From positions 2,319,501 through 2,383,500 of the forward strand of contig NZ_RBXO01000001.1 in the NCBI RefSeq assembly GCF_003634935.1: a stretch of 64,000 nucleotides of DNA, given 5' to 3'. The notes below the pieces were generated by a model, which saw only the letters and a list, made by a program, of their open reading frames with translations, was not told the DNA's origin and made no database searches. Positions 28,784 through 37,839 of this stretch are shown in pieces. The DNA is from Saccharothrix australiensis. Lineage in GTDB: Bacteria; Actinomycetota; Actinomycetes; Mycobacteriales; Pseudonocardiaceae. Every line of letters begins with the position of its first letter. Position 1 is the stretch's first letter. The position numbers were made by a program, and so were the translations under genes.

Positions 28784-29275
28784 TCAAGGCGTGGAGCGGC
28801 CGGGCTGCCGGGGCTGAGCGGGGTCGAGGTGTCGGACGAAGGTCACCCGGTCGAGGGTGGGGCCGTCGTAGTCCCGGATCGGCTCGGAGCTGGTGAACCC
28901 CATCGACTCGTGGAACCTGATCGAGGTCGTGTTCCGCGGCGAGGTGATCGCCCGCACCGTCGTACGGCCGTGCGCGCGGGCCGTCGTGAAGAACCGCTCG
29001 TACAGGTCCCGGCCGAGCCCGGTCCGCCGCCACCTCGGCGCGACGCCGGTGAAGTGGATGTACGCCTCGTCCGGCTCGGACGGGGACAGGAAGCCGATCA
29101 CGAAGCCCGCCAGGTCCCCGTCGGCCTCCGCCACCAGGCTGGTCGCGAAGAAGTGGCTGAGGAACAGCCTCGTGAGGTCGCGCGACGCGGGTCGGCCCCA
29201 CCAGTCGTCGACCACGCCGACGATGCGGTCGAAGTCATCCGGCCTCGCGCTGCGGACCTCGATCCCGTCGGGCAT
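28784..29275 (-). CDS. GNAT family acetyltransferase
   Basis: The protein has 163 residues. The ATG at 29275 has GGAAGGA upstream. The acetyl-CoA site reads RWRRTGLGRDLYERF near residue 90, preceded by the strand IHFTGVAP. FHESMGF, near residue 130, is the usual end of the fold. It is a cytosolic N-acetyltransferase of unknown substrate. A duplicated C-terminal piece in the same orientation lies at 22111-22446, so the intervening 6.7 kb of toxin debris is flanked by direct repeats. Confidence 0.9.
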   Translation of the reverse strand: MPDGIEVRSARPDDFDRIVGVVDDWWGRPASRDLTRLFLSHFFATSLVAEADGDLAGFVIGFLSPSEPDEAYIHFTGVAPRWRRTGLGRDLYERFFTTARAHGRTTVRAITSPRNTTSIRFHESMGFTSSEPIRDYDGPTLDRVTFVRHLDPAQPRQPGRSTP

Positions 29276-29471
29276 CCCGGTCCTTCCCCCAGTGGCGCGG
29301 GCGCTCGGTGTCCCGGCCGGTTCAGCCCATTGTCGGGGAATTTCCCGGATGTGGTCGGCGCGGAGGAGCGCCAGGGTGGACGTGTGATCGTTCCGGGCGG
29401 TGCGGGTCGGGTGCCGGCCTCGCCGGCCCGGATTCCGCGACACCCGTGCACACGAGGAGAGACAGTCCGCA

Positions 29472-30077
29472 GTGACTTCACCAGTCGAGCAACTCGCTTC
29501 CGCCCTCACCGCGACCCTGGCCGACCGCACCCGACGCAGCCCCGAGGCAAGCCGGCCGCCGGCGACGGGCTGGCACCCCGGCGCGCGGATCGGCGCGACG
29601 GCGGCGCGTGGAGCGCTCGCGGCCTACCACGACTCCGGGGCCGCGGGGATCTGCGTCCTCCAGGACGGTCGCGGCGTGTGGCTGAACACGCAGAGCGCCG
29701 AGCGCTCCTGGGACTTCGCCCGACGCCCGTACGCGGTCTGGCAGTGGACCCCGTCCTACAACGGTCAGCCCACCTGGCTGATCGGGGCGCTCGCACCAGG
29801 AGCGGCCAGGGTGGAACTGGTCCGGGAGGACGGCGGGGTCGGCCGGGCCGACGTCGTGGACCGCACCTTCGCCGTGGAGATGGAGATCGACATGGTCACC
29901 CTGCGCGACGCGAAAGCGCGGCTGGAGGCCACGGAGAGCACGTCGGCGGAAGGCCGGGCCGAGTTCGAGAAGCTGCTGTCCGAGTCGCGGGCGGAGATGT
30001 CGAAGGTCCGGGTCCGGGTCTACGACGACGCCGACGCGCTCCTCTACGACGGCCCGTCGATCTCCTCCGACGACTGA
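29472..30077 (+). CDS. Hypothetical protein, 201 residues
   Basis: The GTG at 29472 has GGAGAG about ten bases upstream. The N-terminal half has Gly/Trp-rich strands (GVWLNTQSAERSW, VWQWTPSYNGQPTWLIGAL). The C-terminal part is helical and charged (TLRDAKARLEATESTS, AEFEKLLSESRAEMSK). No signal peptide is present and the family is not recognised. The stop codon lies inside a 26-base tandem repeat, so small changes in that repeat could alter the C-terminus. Confidence 0.65.
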   Translation: MTSPVEQLASALTATLADRTRRSPEASRPPATGWHPGARIGATAARGALAAYHDSGAAGICVLQDGRGVWLNTQSAERSWDFARRPYAVWQWTPSYNGQPTWLIGALAPGAARVELVREDGGVGRADVVDRTFAVEMEIDMVTLRDAKARLEATESTSAEGRAEFEKLLSESRAEMSKVRVRVYDDADALLYDGPSISSDD

Positions 30078-30139
30078 GCGACGGTCGCTCCTCCGACGAC
30101 TGAGCGACGGTCGCTCCTCCGACGACTGAGCGACGGTCG
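30062..30139 (+). repeat. 26-base tandem repeat, nearly three copies
   Basis: The unit CTGAGCGACGGTCGCTCCTC plus CGACGA is repeated almost perfectly. The array begins in the last codons of the preceding gene and carries its TGA. The unit length is not a multiple of three, so each gain or loss of a copy after the stop is silent, whereas one before it is not. Confidence 0.9.
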
Positions 30140-30180
30140 GCACGCCGTGGCGCGGTGGGCACCGCGCCACGGCGGGGACA

Positions 30181-30438
30181 TCACCTGGTCCGACAGGCCC
30201 TCAGGGCCCACTCCTGCCGCCCGTACGCGTCGCGGAAGATCCGGTAGCAGGTGACGAGGGAATCGGAGTCGCAGGCGTGGTGGGCGACCCACACGTCCGC
30301 GTCGTTCTCGACCGCGATGTCCATGCAGTCGCCGAAACCGCGCGGCGTGGTCGCCGCCGACGCCGCCTGGGGGAGCAGTGCGCCGGCGACCACCAGCGCG
30401 ATTCCCACCACCGAACTCCTCGACAGGAGTGCCTTCAC
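30181..30438 (-). CDS. Small secreted Cys-containing protein
   Basis: The protein has 85 residues. The GTG at 30438 has GGAGGT at good spacing. A signal peptide of about 30 residues (ending QAASAA) is followed by a mature part of about 55 residues with four or five Cys (GFGDCMDIAVEN, HHACDSDSLVTCYRIF, RACRTR) that could form two disulfides. The function is unknown. It shares a promoter region of about 135 bases with the divergent phosphotransferase. Confidence 0.72.
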   Translation of the reverse strand: MKALLSRSSVVGIALVVAGALLPQAASAATTPRGFGDCMDIAVENDADVWVAHHACDSDSLVTCYRIFRDAYGRQEWALRACRTR

Positions 30439-30573
30439 CCTTACCTCCGGTACGTGTGCGTGGTCGTCATGTGCACCCAGTACACGCACCGCCCGGCCGG
30501 TCCGGCTATCGATCACCAGGGAAATCACCTGGACTGGCAACACTTTCCGCCTGTCGGTGAGCACCTCACCCCG

Positions 30574-31614
30574 ATGTTGACCACTCTGCGTGCGGGGGCT
30601 GCCCCACGGCCGCGCACCGGCGTCCCTTCCGCCGCGCCCGCCACGGCCGGCAGAGTCGTCACCGTGCCGTTGGACGCTCTGCCGGACTGGCTGCCGGCCT
30701 GGTGCGCGGACCGCTTGGGTGACGAGCCGGTCGACGTGCTGTTCACGCGGCAGGGGATGTCGGCGGTGTTCGGGCTGCGGTTGGCCGGTGGGCGGGACGC
30801 CGTGGTGAAGGCGCGCGAGGACGACGGCCGGGCCGCGTCGTGCGTGGCCGCGCAGGCCCGGTTGGCGGAGCGCGGGTTCCCGTGCGCCCGGCCGCTCACG
30901 CCCGCGGTCCGCGTCGGCGCGCTGGCCGTGCACGCCGAGGAGTTCCGACCCGGCGGCGAGCCGCTGCCCGGCGACTCGCCCGAGGTCGCGGTGCGCTGCG
31001 CGGCGGTGTTCGCGAGGCTGGTGGCCGAACTGGCCGAGGTGTCCGTCGCGCCGCCGCTGCCGAACCCCCGCTGGGTGCGGTGGGACCACACCGGTCCAGG
31101 GTTGTGGCCGGCGATCGGGTTCCTCGACGACCGGGACCAGCGCGCGGTGCCCGCGCACGTCCTCGACGCGGCCCGCCGGGCCCGTGCGCGGCTGCTGGCC
31201 GCCGACCTGCCGCGCGTGCTGGGCCACGCCGACTTCGAGGCGCAGAACCTGCGCTGGCGCGACGGGGAGGTGCTGGTCGTGCACGACTGGGACAGCCTGG
31301 CGTGGCAGCCGGAGGCCGCGCTGGTGGGCGCGGCGTCCGGCGCGTACGCGAGCCACTCGCCGCCGACCCTCGCCCCGATCGCGGGTTCCGCCGCGTTCCT
31401 CGCCGCCTACCAGGACTTCCGGGGACGCCGGTTCACCGCGGCGGAGCTGGCGGTCGCGTGGGCGGCCAGCCTGTGGCCGGCGGTGCACAACGCCCGCTGG
31501 GAGGCGCTGCACGGCACCACGCCGCTGTGCTGCGACGCCGTCCGCGCGCAGGCCGCCGAACGCCTCCGCCTGGCCGGTGGGGCGGGGTCCGTCAGCGGCT
31601 CCGCCCGGCGTTGA
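30574..31614 (+). CDS. Aminoglycoside phosphotransferase-like kinase
   Basis: The protein has 346 residues. The ATG at 30574 is preceded only by a weak GGTGAG, so a start further down (near 30663) is possible. The Brenner motif is GHADFEAQN with His218, Asp220 and Asn225, and the magnesium-binding HDWD lies at 237-240, both as in the APH/choline-kinase fold. It phosphorylates a small hydroxyl- or amino-sugar-type substrate in the cytosol. The real substrate is unknown and antibiotic resistance should not be assumed. Its end overlaps the convergent sigma-factor gene by 23 bases. Confidence 0.82.
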   Translation: MLTTLRAGAAPRPRTGVPSAAPATAGRVVTVPLDALPDWLPAWCADRLGDEPVDVLFTRQGMSAVFGLRLAGGRDAVVKAREDDGRAASCVAAQARLAERGFPCARPLTPAVRVGALAVHAEEFRPGGEPLPGDSPEVAVRCAAVFARLVAELAEVSVAPPLPNPRWVRWDHTGPGLWPAIGFLDDRDQRAVPAHVLDAARRARARLLAADLPRVLGHADFEAQNLRWRDGEVLVVHDWDSLAWQPEAALVGAASGAYASHSPPTLAPIAGSAAFLAAYQDFRGRRFTAAELAVAWAASLWPAVHNARWEALHGTTPLCCDAVRAQAAERLRLAGGAGSVSGSARR

Positions 31615-32770
31615 GCCGGGTGTTGAGCCGAGCGGCCTGACGGGTCAGGTGGTCGCGTTCGGCGAGGTTGGACGCCTTCCGCGCCGCCTCGGCGTACCGC
31701 CGCGCCGCCGTCGCCAGGTCACCGTCGCGTTCGTGCAGGTACGCCGCCACCGCCGCGTAACGGGGCAGCGAGTCGTCCAACTCGGCGAGTGCCGCCAGCC
31801 CGGCGCGCGGCCCGTCCGCCTCGCCGACGGCCACCGCGCGGTTGAGCCGCACGACCGGGTTGTCGGTCAGGCGCGCGAGTTCGTCGTACCACTCGACGAT
31901 CTGCACCCAGTCGGTCTCCTCGGCGGTGGGCGCGTCGGCGTGCAGCGCCGCGATGGCCGCCTGCGCCTGGAACTCGCCCAGCCGGTCGCGGGCGAGGGCC
32001 GCCTGGAGGATGTCGACGCCCTCGGCGATCGCCGAGGTGTCCCACCGGCCGCGGTCCTGCTCGGCGAGCGGCACCAGGCCGCCGTCGGGGTTGGTCCGGG
32101 CCGCGCGCCGGGCGTGGTGGAGCAGCATGAGGGCGAGCAGCCCCGCCACCTCGGGGTGGTCGATCGCCGCCGCGAGCTGCCGGGTGAGCCGGATCGCCTC
32201 GACGGCCAGGTCGACGTCGCCCGAGTAGCCCTCGTTGAAGACCAGGTAGAGGACGCGCAGCACGGTGGCGACGTCGCCGGGCCGGTCGAACCGCACGCCG
32301 GCGACGGTGCGCTTGGCCCGGCTGATGCGCTGCGCCATCGTCGCCTCGGGCACCAGGTAGGCGTCGGCGATCTGGCGCGTGGTCAGCCCGCCGACGGCGC
32401 GCAGCGTGAGCGCCACCGCGGACGACGGCGTCAGCGACGGGTGCGCGCACAGGAAGTAGAGCTGGAGCGTGTCGTCCACCGCGGCGCCGGAGCCGGGCGC
32501 CGGCACCGCGGGGTCGGCGCTGACGGCGTCCTCGCGCCTGCGGCGGGCCGCGTCCGCGCGGGCCGCGTCGAGGAACCGGCGCCAGGCCACGGTGACCAGC
32601 CAGCCCTTCGGGTCGTGCGGCGGGTCGGCCGGCCAGGCGCGGAGCGCCTCGACCAGCGCGTCCTGCACGGCGTCCTCGGCCGCCGCGAAGTCGGCTCCGC
32701 GGCGGACGAGGACGGCGAGCACACCCGGGGTGAGGCTCCGGAGCAGTACCTCGTCCACGGGACCGGTCAC
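31592..32770 (-). CDS. ECF42-type RNA polymerase sigma factor with TPR-like tail
   Basis: The protein has 392 residues from a GTG at 32770 that overlaps the YCII stop (GTGA). Sigma region 2 lies at about residues 20-85 (DAVQDALVEALRAWP) and region 4 at about 125-175 (LTTRQIADAYLVPEATMAQR). A DUF6596/TPR-like C-terminal half of about 220 residues follows (VRLNRAVAVGEADGPRAGL). This architecture, encoded with a YCII (DGPF) protein, defines the ECF42 group, whose members lack a classical anti-sigma factor and are thought to be controlled by the C-terminal extension and stress signals. Confidence 0.92.
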   Translation of the reverse strand: MTGPVDEVLLRSLTPGVLAVLVRRGADFAAAEDAVQDALVEALRAWPADPPHDPKGWLVTVAWRRFLDAARADAARRRREDAVSADPAVPAPGSGAAVDDTLQLYFLCAHPSLTPSSAVALTLRAVGGLTTRQIADAYLVPEATMAQRISRAKRTVAGVRFDRPGDVATVLRVLYLVFNEGYSGDVDLAVEAIRLTRQLAAAIDHPEVAGLLALMLLHHARRAARTNPDGGLVPLAEQDRGRWDTSAIAEGVDILQAALARDRLGEFQAQAAIAALHADAPTAEETDWVQIVEWYDELARLTDNPVVRLNRAVAVGEADGPRAGLAALAELDDSLPRYAAVAAYLHERDGDLATAARRYAEAARKASNLAERDHLTRQAARLNTRLNAGRSR

Positions 32771-33174
32771 TCCGTGACGGTGGGCGGCTCGGTGAGGAAC
32801 GGGCGCAGCTCCAGCCACTCGTGGATCGGCTCGCCGCCCGCGCCGGGCGCGGCCGACAGCTCGCCGGCCAGCTCGACCGCGCGCTCGTAGCTGTCGACGT
32901 CGATCACCATCCAGCCGGCGATGAGGTCCTTGGTCTCGGGGAACGGGCCGTCGGTGACCGGCGGGCGACCCTCGCCGTCGTACCGGACGTACGTGCCCTC
33001 GGGCGCGAGCGCCTGGGCGTCGACGAACTCGCCCGTCTGCTCCAGCCGGGACGCGAAGTCGCGCATGAACTGCACGTGCGCGGTGACCTCCTCCGGCGTC
33101 CACTGGTCCATCGGCACGCAGTTGACCGCCTCCGGCGCGCCGCGGTAGTGCTTGAGCAGCAGGTACTTGGCCAT
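32767..33174 (-). CDS. YCII-related (DGPF-domain) protein
   Basis: The protein has 135 residues. The ATG at 33174 has GAGGAG upstream. YCII-fold landmarks are the start MAKYLLLKHY, the VTDGPFPETK loop that gives the DGPF name, and a C-terminal EWLELRPF. It is coupled by a four-base overlap to the ECF42 sigma factor, its standard partner. Family members are small ferredoxin-like proteins, perhaps sensors or enzymes that feed the sigma factor. The exact activity is unknown. Confidence 0.92.
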   Translation of the reverse strand: MAKYLLLKHYRGAPEAVNCVPMDQWTPEEVTAHVQFMRDFASRLEQTGEFVDAQALAPEGTYVRYDGEGRPPVTDGPFPETKDLIAGWMVIDVDSYERAVELAGELSAAPGAGGEPIHEWLELRPFLTEPPTVTE

Positions 33175-33776
33175 CGTGGTTCTCCTCGGTGCGGGTGCGA
33201 CCCCATTCTGGTCGCGCTCATCCGGGGGACGGAGCCGGTTCCGCGATCTCGACATCGCCGGCCGAAGTTTTTTTCGGGCGTCCCGGCCGCGCGTGGTCCG
33301 GGGTGGCGGACGCGCCCCCGGACGGCCTCGGCGCACCCGGCGCCGGGTCCGGGGACCTCGGCCTCCCGCCACCAGCCCGGCGACCGCCGACCGGAGCCGC
33401 GCGGCCCACGTCCGCTCGAACTCGCGACCGGACTTCGCGAACAATTGCGGGAAATTGGACCCGGATTCTGTGGATCGCGCCCGGTCGGCGGTGTCGCCCC
33501 GCGCGTTACACGTTGTGAGATACCGCATAGTGAATTGGCATCCGTCGTGGTGTCGCTCATCATCGTTGCGCGCACCCGGCGCGATCTGCGACTCCGGTCG
33601 TCCGGGCGCTCTGCGTAATCTGCCCGCGCACCACGCGGGACCTGCCTGGGAGGATTTTTGCGGGTACTTTCCGGTGCGCGCTTCTCCAGCGTCGCCACCA
33701 TTGTTTTCGACGGTCGCCGGGCGGCGCGTCGACAATTCCCCACCCCCGACCCGGTCACGCCGGCCAAGGAGATCCC
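33175..33776. other. Divergent intergenic region, 600 bases
   Basis: This stretch holds the promoters of the YCII/sigma operon and of the pseudo-protease. It includes an A+T-richer patch around 33500-33545 (GTTGTGAGATACCGCATAGT). I found no coding region with a ribosome site, no RNA gene and no firm promoter match. Confidence 0.4.
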
Positions 33777-35588
33777 GTGACGAACAGGTTCGCGGGCGCG
33801 GCCCTCGGCCTCCTGGTCGCGGCCGGCCTGGTCGCCGTGGTGCCCGCGTCCGCGGTGTCCTCCGGGACCACCGTGCCGGAGGGGCAGCTGACCCACCTCG
33901 CCAAGGTCGAACTGCCGGGCAAGGCGTGCTCGGGCGCCCTGGTCGGCCCGCAGTGGGTCGTCACGGCCGCCGGCTGCTTCGCCCCGGCCGACGGCGCGAC
34001 GCCGCCGCCGGGGACGAGGGTGGTGCTCGGCGCGGAGACCGCCGAGGTGGCGGGCCTGGTCCGCCGCGAGGACCGCGACGTGGTGCTGCTCGAACTCGCG
34101 ACACCCGTCACCGGCGCGACACCGCTCGGCGTCGGGGCGGCCCCGGAGCAGGGCACCGCGGTGAAGGCGGCCGGGTTCGGCCGCACGGCGAGCGAGTGGG
34201 TGCCCCTCCGCCCGTCCGTCGCGCCGTTCACGGTCACCGCGACCACCGCCACGACCCTGGCGATGACCAACGCGGACGGGAAGGACCTCTGCAAGGGCGA
34301 CGCGGGTGGGCCGGTGACGCGCGAGGTCGACGGCCGGCTGGAGCTGGTCGGCGTCAACAGCACGTCGTGGCAGCACGGCTGCCTCGGCGAGACCGGCACG
34401 CGGCAGGGCAGCACCGCGAGCCGCGTGGACGACCTCGCCGGCTGGATCAAGGACACCGTCGACCCGAGCCGCGCGCGCTTCGGGCCGGTGAAGGTCGGCA
34501 ACCTGTGCCTGGAGGTCGCCGACGGCCGCACCGAGGAGGGCGCGGCCGTCCGGATCGCCGACTGCGCCGCGCCCGGCACGCCGCGGCAGTCGTTCACCAC
34601 GGGCCCGGAGGGCACGCTGCGGGTGCTCGGCAAGTGCCTGGACGCCGCGGGCCCGGTGTCCTCCTGGGGCATGAAGCACGTCCGCCTGCTGACGTGCGAC
34701 GGTTCCGACCAGCAGAAGTGGCAGGCCGGCCAGAACCGCTCGCTGGTGTCGCCGTGGAACCGGTTCTGCCTGGACGGCACCGCGAACACGGCGGGCAGCG
34801 GCGTGACCACGAACCCGTGCCACGGCCAGGCGAACCAGCAGTGGACCGCGCCGGCGCGGTTCGCCCGGCTGGGCAGCCTGGTCGGTGACGGCGGCCTGTG
34901 CCTGGACGTCACGGGCGGCAACGCGGCCGACGGCGCGCTCCTGCGCACGGCGGACTGCATCACGCCCGCCTACGCGCCGACCGCCGCGCGCCAGGTCGTC
35001 ACCTCCGCGCCCGACGGCACGCTGCGCGTGTTCGACAAGTGCCTGGACGCCGGCTCGACGACCGTGCAGCTGCGCACGTGCGACGGCACGGACCGGCAGA
35101 AGTGGACGGCACGGCCCGATCTCGGCTACGCGTCCGCGGTGAACGGCCGCTGCCTGGACGCGGCCCGCGACCGCGACGCCACCACGACCGAGTGCGCCGG
35201 CGGCGCCACGCAGCGGTGGACCCCGCGACCGGTGCAGCCGATCAAGGGGGGCAGCGACCGGCTGGTGCGCGGCGAACGCCTCTCCGCCGGCCAGTCCAAG
35301 TGGTCGCCGGACGGCCGCTTCCGCCTGACCATGCAGCCGGACGGTAACCTGGTGCTCTACGCGCAGGCGGACGGCGCCGCGTTGTGGAGCAGCGTCACCT
35401 GGGGCTCCGGCGCGACCCACGCGATCCTCCAGCCCGACGGCAACCTGGTCGTCTACACCGCCGCCGGTGAGGCCAAGTGGCACACGTGGACCTTCGGCAC
35501 CGCGGCCGAGCGGTTCGTCGTGCAGAGCGATTCGAACATCGTCCTCTACGGCCCCGACGCGACGCCGTACTGGCACCGCTGGAAGTGA
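33777..35588 (+). CDS. Secreted S1-type pseudo-protease with ricin-like and bulb-type lectin domains
   Basis: The protein has 603 residues. A signal peptide (1-26) is followed by a chymotrypsin-like domain (about 34-228). Its catalytic His is replaced by Gly66 in TAAGC and its Ser by Ala176 in GDAGGP, while the Asp (DVVLLEL, Asp101) remains. It should therefore fold but not cut. Residues 235-490 hold ricin-type beta-trefoil repeats (CLEVADG, CLDAAG, QQKWQAG). Residues 490-603 are a bulb-type lectin with three QxDxNxVxY motifs (QPDGNLVLY, QPDGNLVVY, QSDSNIVLY). It is probably an extracellular sugar-binding protein. A paralogue with other lectin modules lies at 59704. Confidence 0.85.
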   Translation: MTNRFAGAALGLLVAAGLVAVVPASAVSSGTTVPEGQLTHLAKVELPGKACSGALVGPQWVVTAAGCFAPADGATPPPGTRVVLGAETAEVAGLVRREDRDVVLLELATPVTGATPLGVGAAPEQGTAVKAAGFGRTASEWVPLRPSVAPFTVTATTATTLAMTNADGKDLCKGDAGGPVTREVDGRLELVGVNSTSWQHGCLGETGTRQGSTASRVDDLAGWIKDTVDPSRARFGPVKVGNLCLEVADGRTEEGAAVRIADCAAPGTPRQSFTTGPEGTLRVLGKCLDAAGPVSSWGMKHVRLLTCDGSDQQKWQAGQNRSLVSPWNRFCLDGTANTAGSGVTTNPCHGQANQQWTAPARFARLGSLVGDGGLCLDVTGGNAADGALLRTADCITPAYAPTAARQVVTSAPDGTLRVFDKCLDAGSTTVQLRTCDGTDRQKWTARPDLGYASAVNGRCLDAARDRDATTTECAGGATQRWTPRPVQPIKGGSDRLVRGERLSAGQSKWSPDGRFRLTMQPDGNLVLYAQADGAALWSSVTWGSGATHAILQPDGNLVVYTAAGEAKWHTWTFGTAAERFVVQSDSNIVLYGPDATPYWHRWK

Positions 35589-35593
35589 CGCCC

Positions 35594-35623
35594 GATGGCG
35601 TCCGGGGTTTCCCGGACGCCATC
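35594..35623. terminator. Bidirectional terminator hairpin
   Basis: A perfect 13-bp stem GATGGCGTCCGGG with a GTTT loop follows the lectin-gene stop by 5 bases and precedes the convergent operon end. Confidence 0.88.
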
Positions 35624-35670
35624 GCCGCGCGCTCGACCGAGCCGGTCGGGCGACGTCCCGTCCGGGGTGG

Positions 35671-36510
35671 TCACATGGCCCCGCCCGGCACGGGCGTGAC
35701 GTCGCCCGCCGGGTGGTCGGCGGTCAGCGGGGGCGCCACGCCGCGCAGCTCCGCCAGCTGCTCGGCGGAGAGGCAGAACACGCGGTTGCCGGCGGCCTCC
35801 GCCCACGCGGTCAGCTCCCGGTGGGGCAGCTCGCGGCCGGCGGCGGCCAGGACCACGTTGCCCGCCTGCCTGCCGAGCAGCAGGCCCGGTTCGGCGAGCA
35901 GCAAGACGTGCGGGAACACCTCGGCGAGGGCCGCCACGGCGCGCAGCGGCAGGGCCATGTCCGCCGCCGACCACATGTTGCCCACGTAGAGGCCGCCGGG
36001 GCGGAGCACCCTGGCGATCTCGCGCAGGAACTCGACGGCGGCCAGGTGGATGGTCACGGTGCCCGCCCGGAAGACGTCCATGACCACCACGTCGGCGGTC
36101 GCGTCGGGGGTGCGCCGGATGCCGGCCTCGCCGTCCTCGACGCGCACCCAAAGGTCCGCGATCGAGTCCAGGTCGAGGTGCTCGCGCACGAGGTCGACCA
36201 GCGGGCCGTCCAGCTCGTAGACCGTCTGGGGCGAGCCGGGGCGGGTCGCGGCCAGGTACCGCGCGAAGGTGAAACCACCTCCGCCGACCTGGACGGCGCG
36301 CACCGGCTCGCCCGCGGGCCAGTGCAGGTCCAGCACCCGCGCGAGCCACGTGGTGTACGGCATGTGCAGGTAGGTCGGGTCCGCCAGGTCCACGAAGGAC
36401 TGGAGGGTGCCGTCGACCGTGAGCAGCCAGCCGGTCGGGCGGTACGGGCCAGGCGCGAGCCGTGCCGCGCCGAACTTCACCTGCCGGTCCACGGCCTCGC
36501 GGGATTCCAC
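35671..36510 (-). CDS. Spermidine-synthase-like methyltransferase-fold protein in RiPP operon
   Basis: The protein has 279 residues from a GTG at 36510 with GGGTGG upstream. The start lies 34 bases inside the rSAM gene, so the two are coupled. The Rossmann-like core has VQVGGGGFTFARYL (motif I), YELDGPLVDLVREH (acidic residue after strand 2), DVVVMDVFRAG (motif IV) and VLRPGGLYVGNMW. This matches spermidine-synthase-like proteins, many of which are not true aminopropyltransferases. As the third gene behind a peptide and a radical SAM enzyme, it could alkylate or aminopropylate the product. That role is inferred from context only. Confidence 0.8.
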   Translation of the reverse strand: MESREAVDRQVKFGAARLAPGPYRPTGWLLTVDGTLQSFVDLADPTYLHMPYTTWLARVLDLHWPAGEPVRAVQVGGGGFTFARYLAATRPGSPQTVYELDGPLVDLVREHLDLDSIADLWVRVEDGEAGIRRTPDATADVVVMDVFRAGTVTIHLAAVEFLREIARVLRPGGLYVGNMWSAADMALPLRAVAALAEVFPHVLLLAEPGLLLGRQAGNVVLAAAGRELPHRELTAWAEAAGNRVFCLSAEQLAELRGVAPPLTADHPAGDVTPVPGGAM

Positions 36511-37760
36511 GTCGCCACCCTAGTCCTCCGGCCGGGCCGGGCGGCGGCACCGGACGCGGCGGGACCGGGGAGGGACCGCCGGTGCGGCAACGCGCCGCGC
36601 GCCGCGAGCTCGTCGAGCAGCGCGGCGTCCACCGCGTCGTGGAACGAGGCGGTCTCCTCGGGGGTGCCGTGCTCGGCGGCGTTGTAGGTGCAGGTGACCC
36701 ACCGCGGCGTCAGCTCGGCGGGCGCGAGGTAGCCCGAGCGCACGTGCCCGACCGCCATGTCCGCCTTCCCGACGGTCTCCCAGCAGCTGTAGAGGGTGCC
36801 GTCGGCGTTGACCACCGCCCCGGTCCGACCGGACCGGATGGTGCAGAACTCGCAGTGGAACCCGGCTCGGGGCGGGCGCGGCCGGAAACCGAGGTCCAGG
36901 GCGTGGCGGTACCAGCCGACGACCTGCCGGGCGAGGTCGGCGGAGTGGCGCAACCGGTTGTCGTAGCCGATCCCGACGTCGTCGACCAGCGCGATGTGCA
37001 TGCCGGCGGTCGAGGGTTCGACGTGGCGCGCGAGCCGGTCGAGGAGTCCCGGCACGGTGTGGGCGTTGCGGTGCGACACGTTGACGCGGAACTGCCAGGC
37101 CATCCCGACCGCGGCGGAGACGTCGGCGATGTTGCGCAGGATCTGGTCGAAGGTGCCGCGCCCGTTGCGGGTGGCCCGGATCAGGTCGTGGGTGTCGCGG
37201 TCGCCGTCGAAGGTGATCTGGGTCGCCCGCAGGCCGGCGTCGACGAGTTCGCCCGCCGTCCGGGCGGTCAGCAACACCCCGTTGCTGACCATCGCCGCGG
37301 AGGTCATCCCGTGCTCGCGGGCCCGGCGCAGGAGGGTGAGGCAGCCCGTGCGGTTGAGCAGCGGCTCACCGCCGAACAGCAGGACCTTGAGCTTGGTGAA
37401 CCCCGCTGTGCCCATCATCCGGTCGGTGAAGGCGAGGATGTCGTCGATCGTCCTCGGCGACAGGTGCGCGGCCGGGATCCGGTCGGGCGCGGGGTTGCCG
37501 TCGTCGGCGAACTCGACGTTCTGGAAGCAGTAGCCGCAGCCCAGGTTGCACCGGGTGCTGGTCAGCACGGTGAGGCTGTAGCCGTCGCGCGGTCGTTCGG
37601 CGAGGAAACCGCCCTGGCGCAACGCGGTCCGGGCCGCCTCGACGAGGACGGGCCGGTCGGGCTGGTCGGGGTCGTCGGTCGAGACGGCGTCGAGGGGCAG
37701 CCGGGCGATCTTGCTGCCGTGCAGGCACCACCACGAGTCGTGGCCGCGCAGCAGACGCAT
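36477..37760 (-). CDS. Radical SAM peptide maturase (SPASM/twitch-like)
   Basis: The protein has 427 residues. The ATG at 37760 has GGAAGGACGG upstream. The iron-sulfur motif CNLGCGYC (Cys71, Cys75, Cys78) and LLFGGEPLL (128-136) define a radical SAM enzyme. The C-terminal part has FHCEFC (Cys303, Cys306), GTLYSC (Cys326) and VTC (Cys357), enough for one auxiliary cluster of the twitch/SPASM type used by RiPP maturases. It lies 80 bases behind a tiny Cys-containing peptide gene and overlaps the SpeE-like gene. It probably forms a thioether or C-C crosslink on that peptide. The peptide is the likely but unproven substrate. Confidence 0.88.
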   Translation of the reverse strand: MRLLRGHDSWWCLHGSKIARLPLDAVSTDDPDQPDRPVLVEAARTALRQGGFLAERPRDGYSLTVLTSTRCNLGCGYCFQNVEFADDGNPAPDRIPAAHLSPRTIDDILAFTDRMMGTAGFTKLKVLLFGGEPLLNRTGCLTLLRRAREHGMTSAAMVSNGVLLTARTAGELVDAGLRATQITFDGDRDTHDLIRATRNGRGTFDQILRNIADVSAAVGMAWQFRVNVSHRNAHTVPGLLDRLARHVEPSTAGMHIALVDDVGIGYDNRLRHSADLARQVVGWYRHALDLGFRPRPPRAGFHCEFCTIRSGRTGAVVNADGTLYSCWETVGKADMAVGHVRSGYLAPAELTPRWVTCTYNAAEHGTPEETASFHDAVDAALLDELAARGALPHRRSLPGPAASGAAARPGRRTRVATWNPARPWTGR

Positions 37761-37806
37761 GTCATCCGTCCTTCCGGGTGTGGGCGGCACCGGGCCGCGT
37801 GCGGGT

Positions 37807-37834
37807 GGGGCCGCCCCTGCGGAGGGGCGGCCCC
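37807..37834 (-). terminator. Attenuator-like hairpin between precursor and maturase
   Basis: GGGGCCGCCCCT pairs perfectly with its complement over 12 bp around a 4-base loop, starting 5 bases after the peptide stop. A partial terminator here would give far more precursor than enzyme transcript, as in many RiPP operons. Confidence 0.8.
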
Positions 37835-37839
37835 GTCGA

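Noticed and set aside
30574-31614. Antibiotic resistance gene
   Set aside because: Only the general phosphotransferase fold is supported, and no resistance subfamily features can be recognised.
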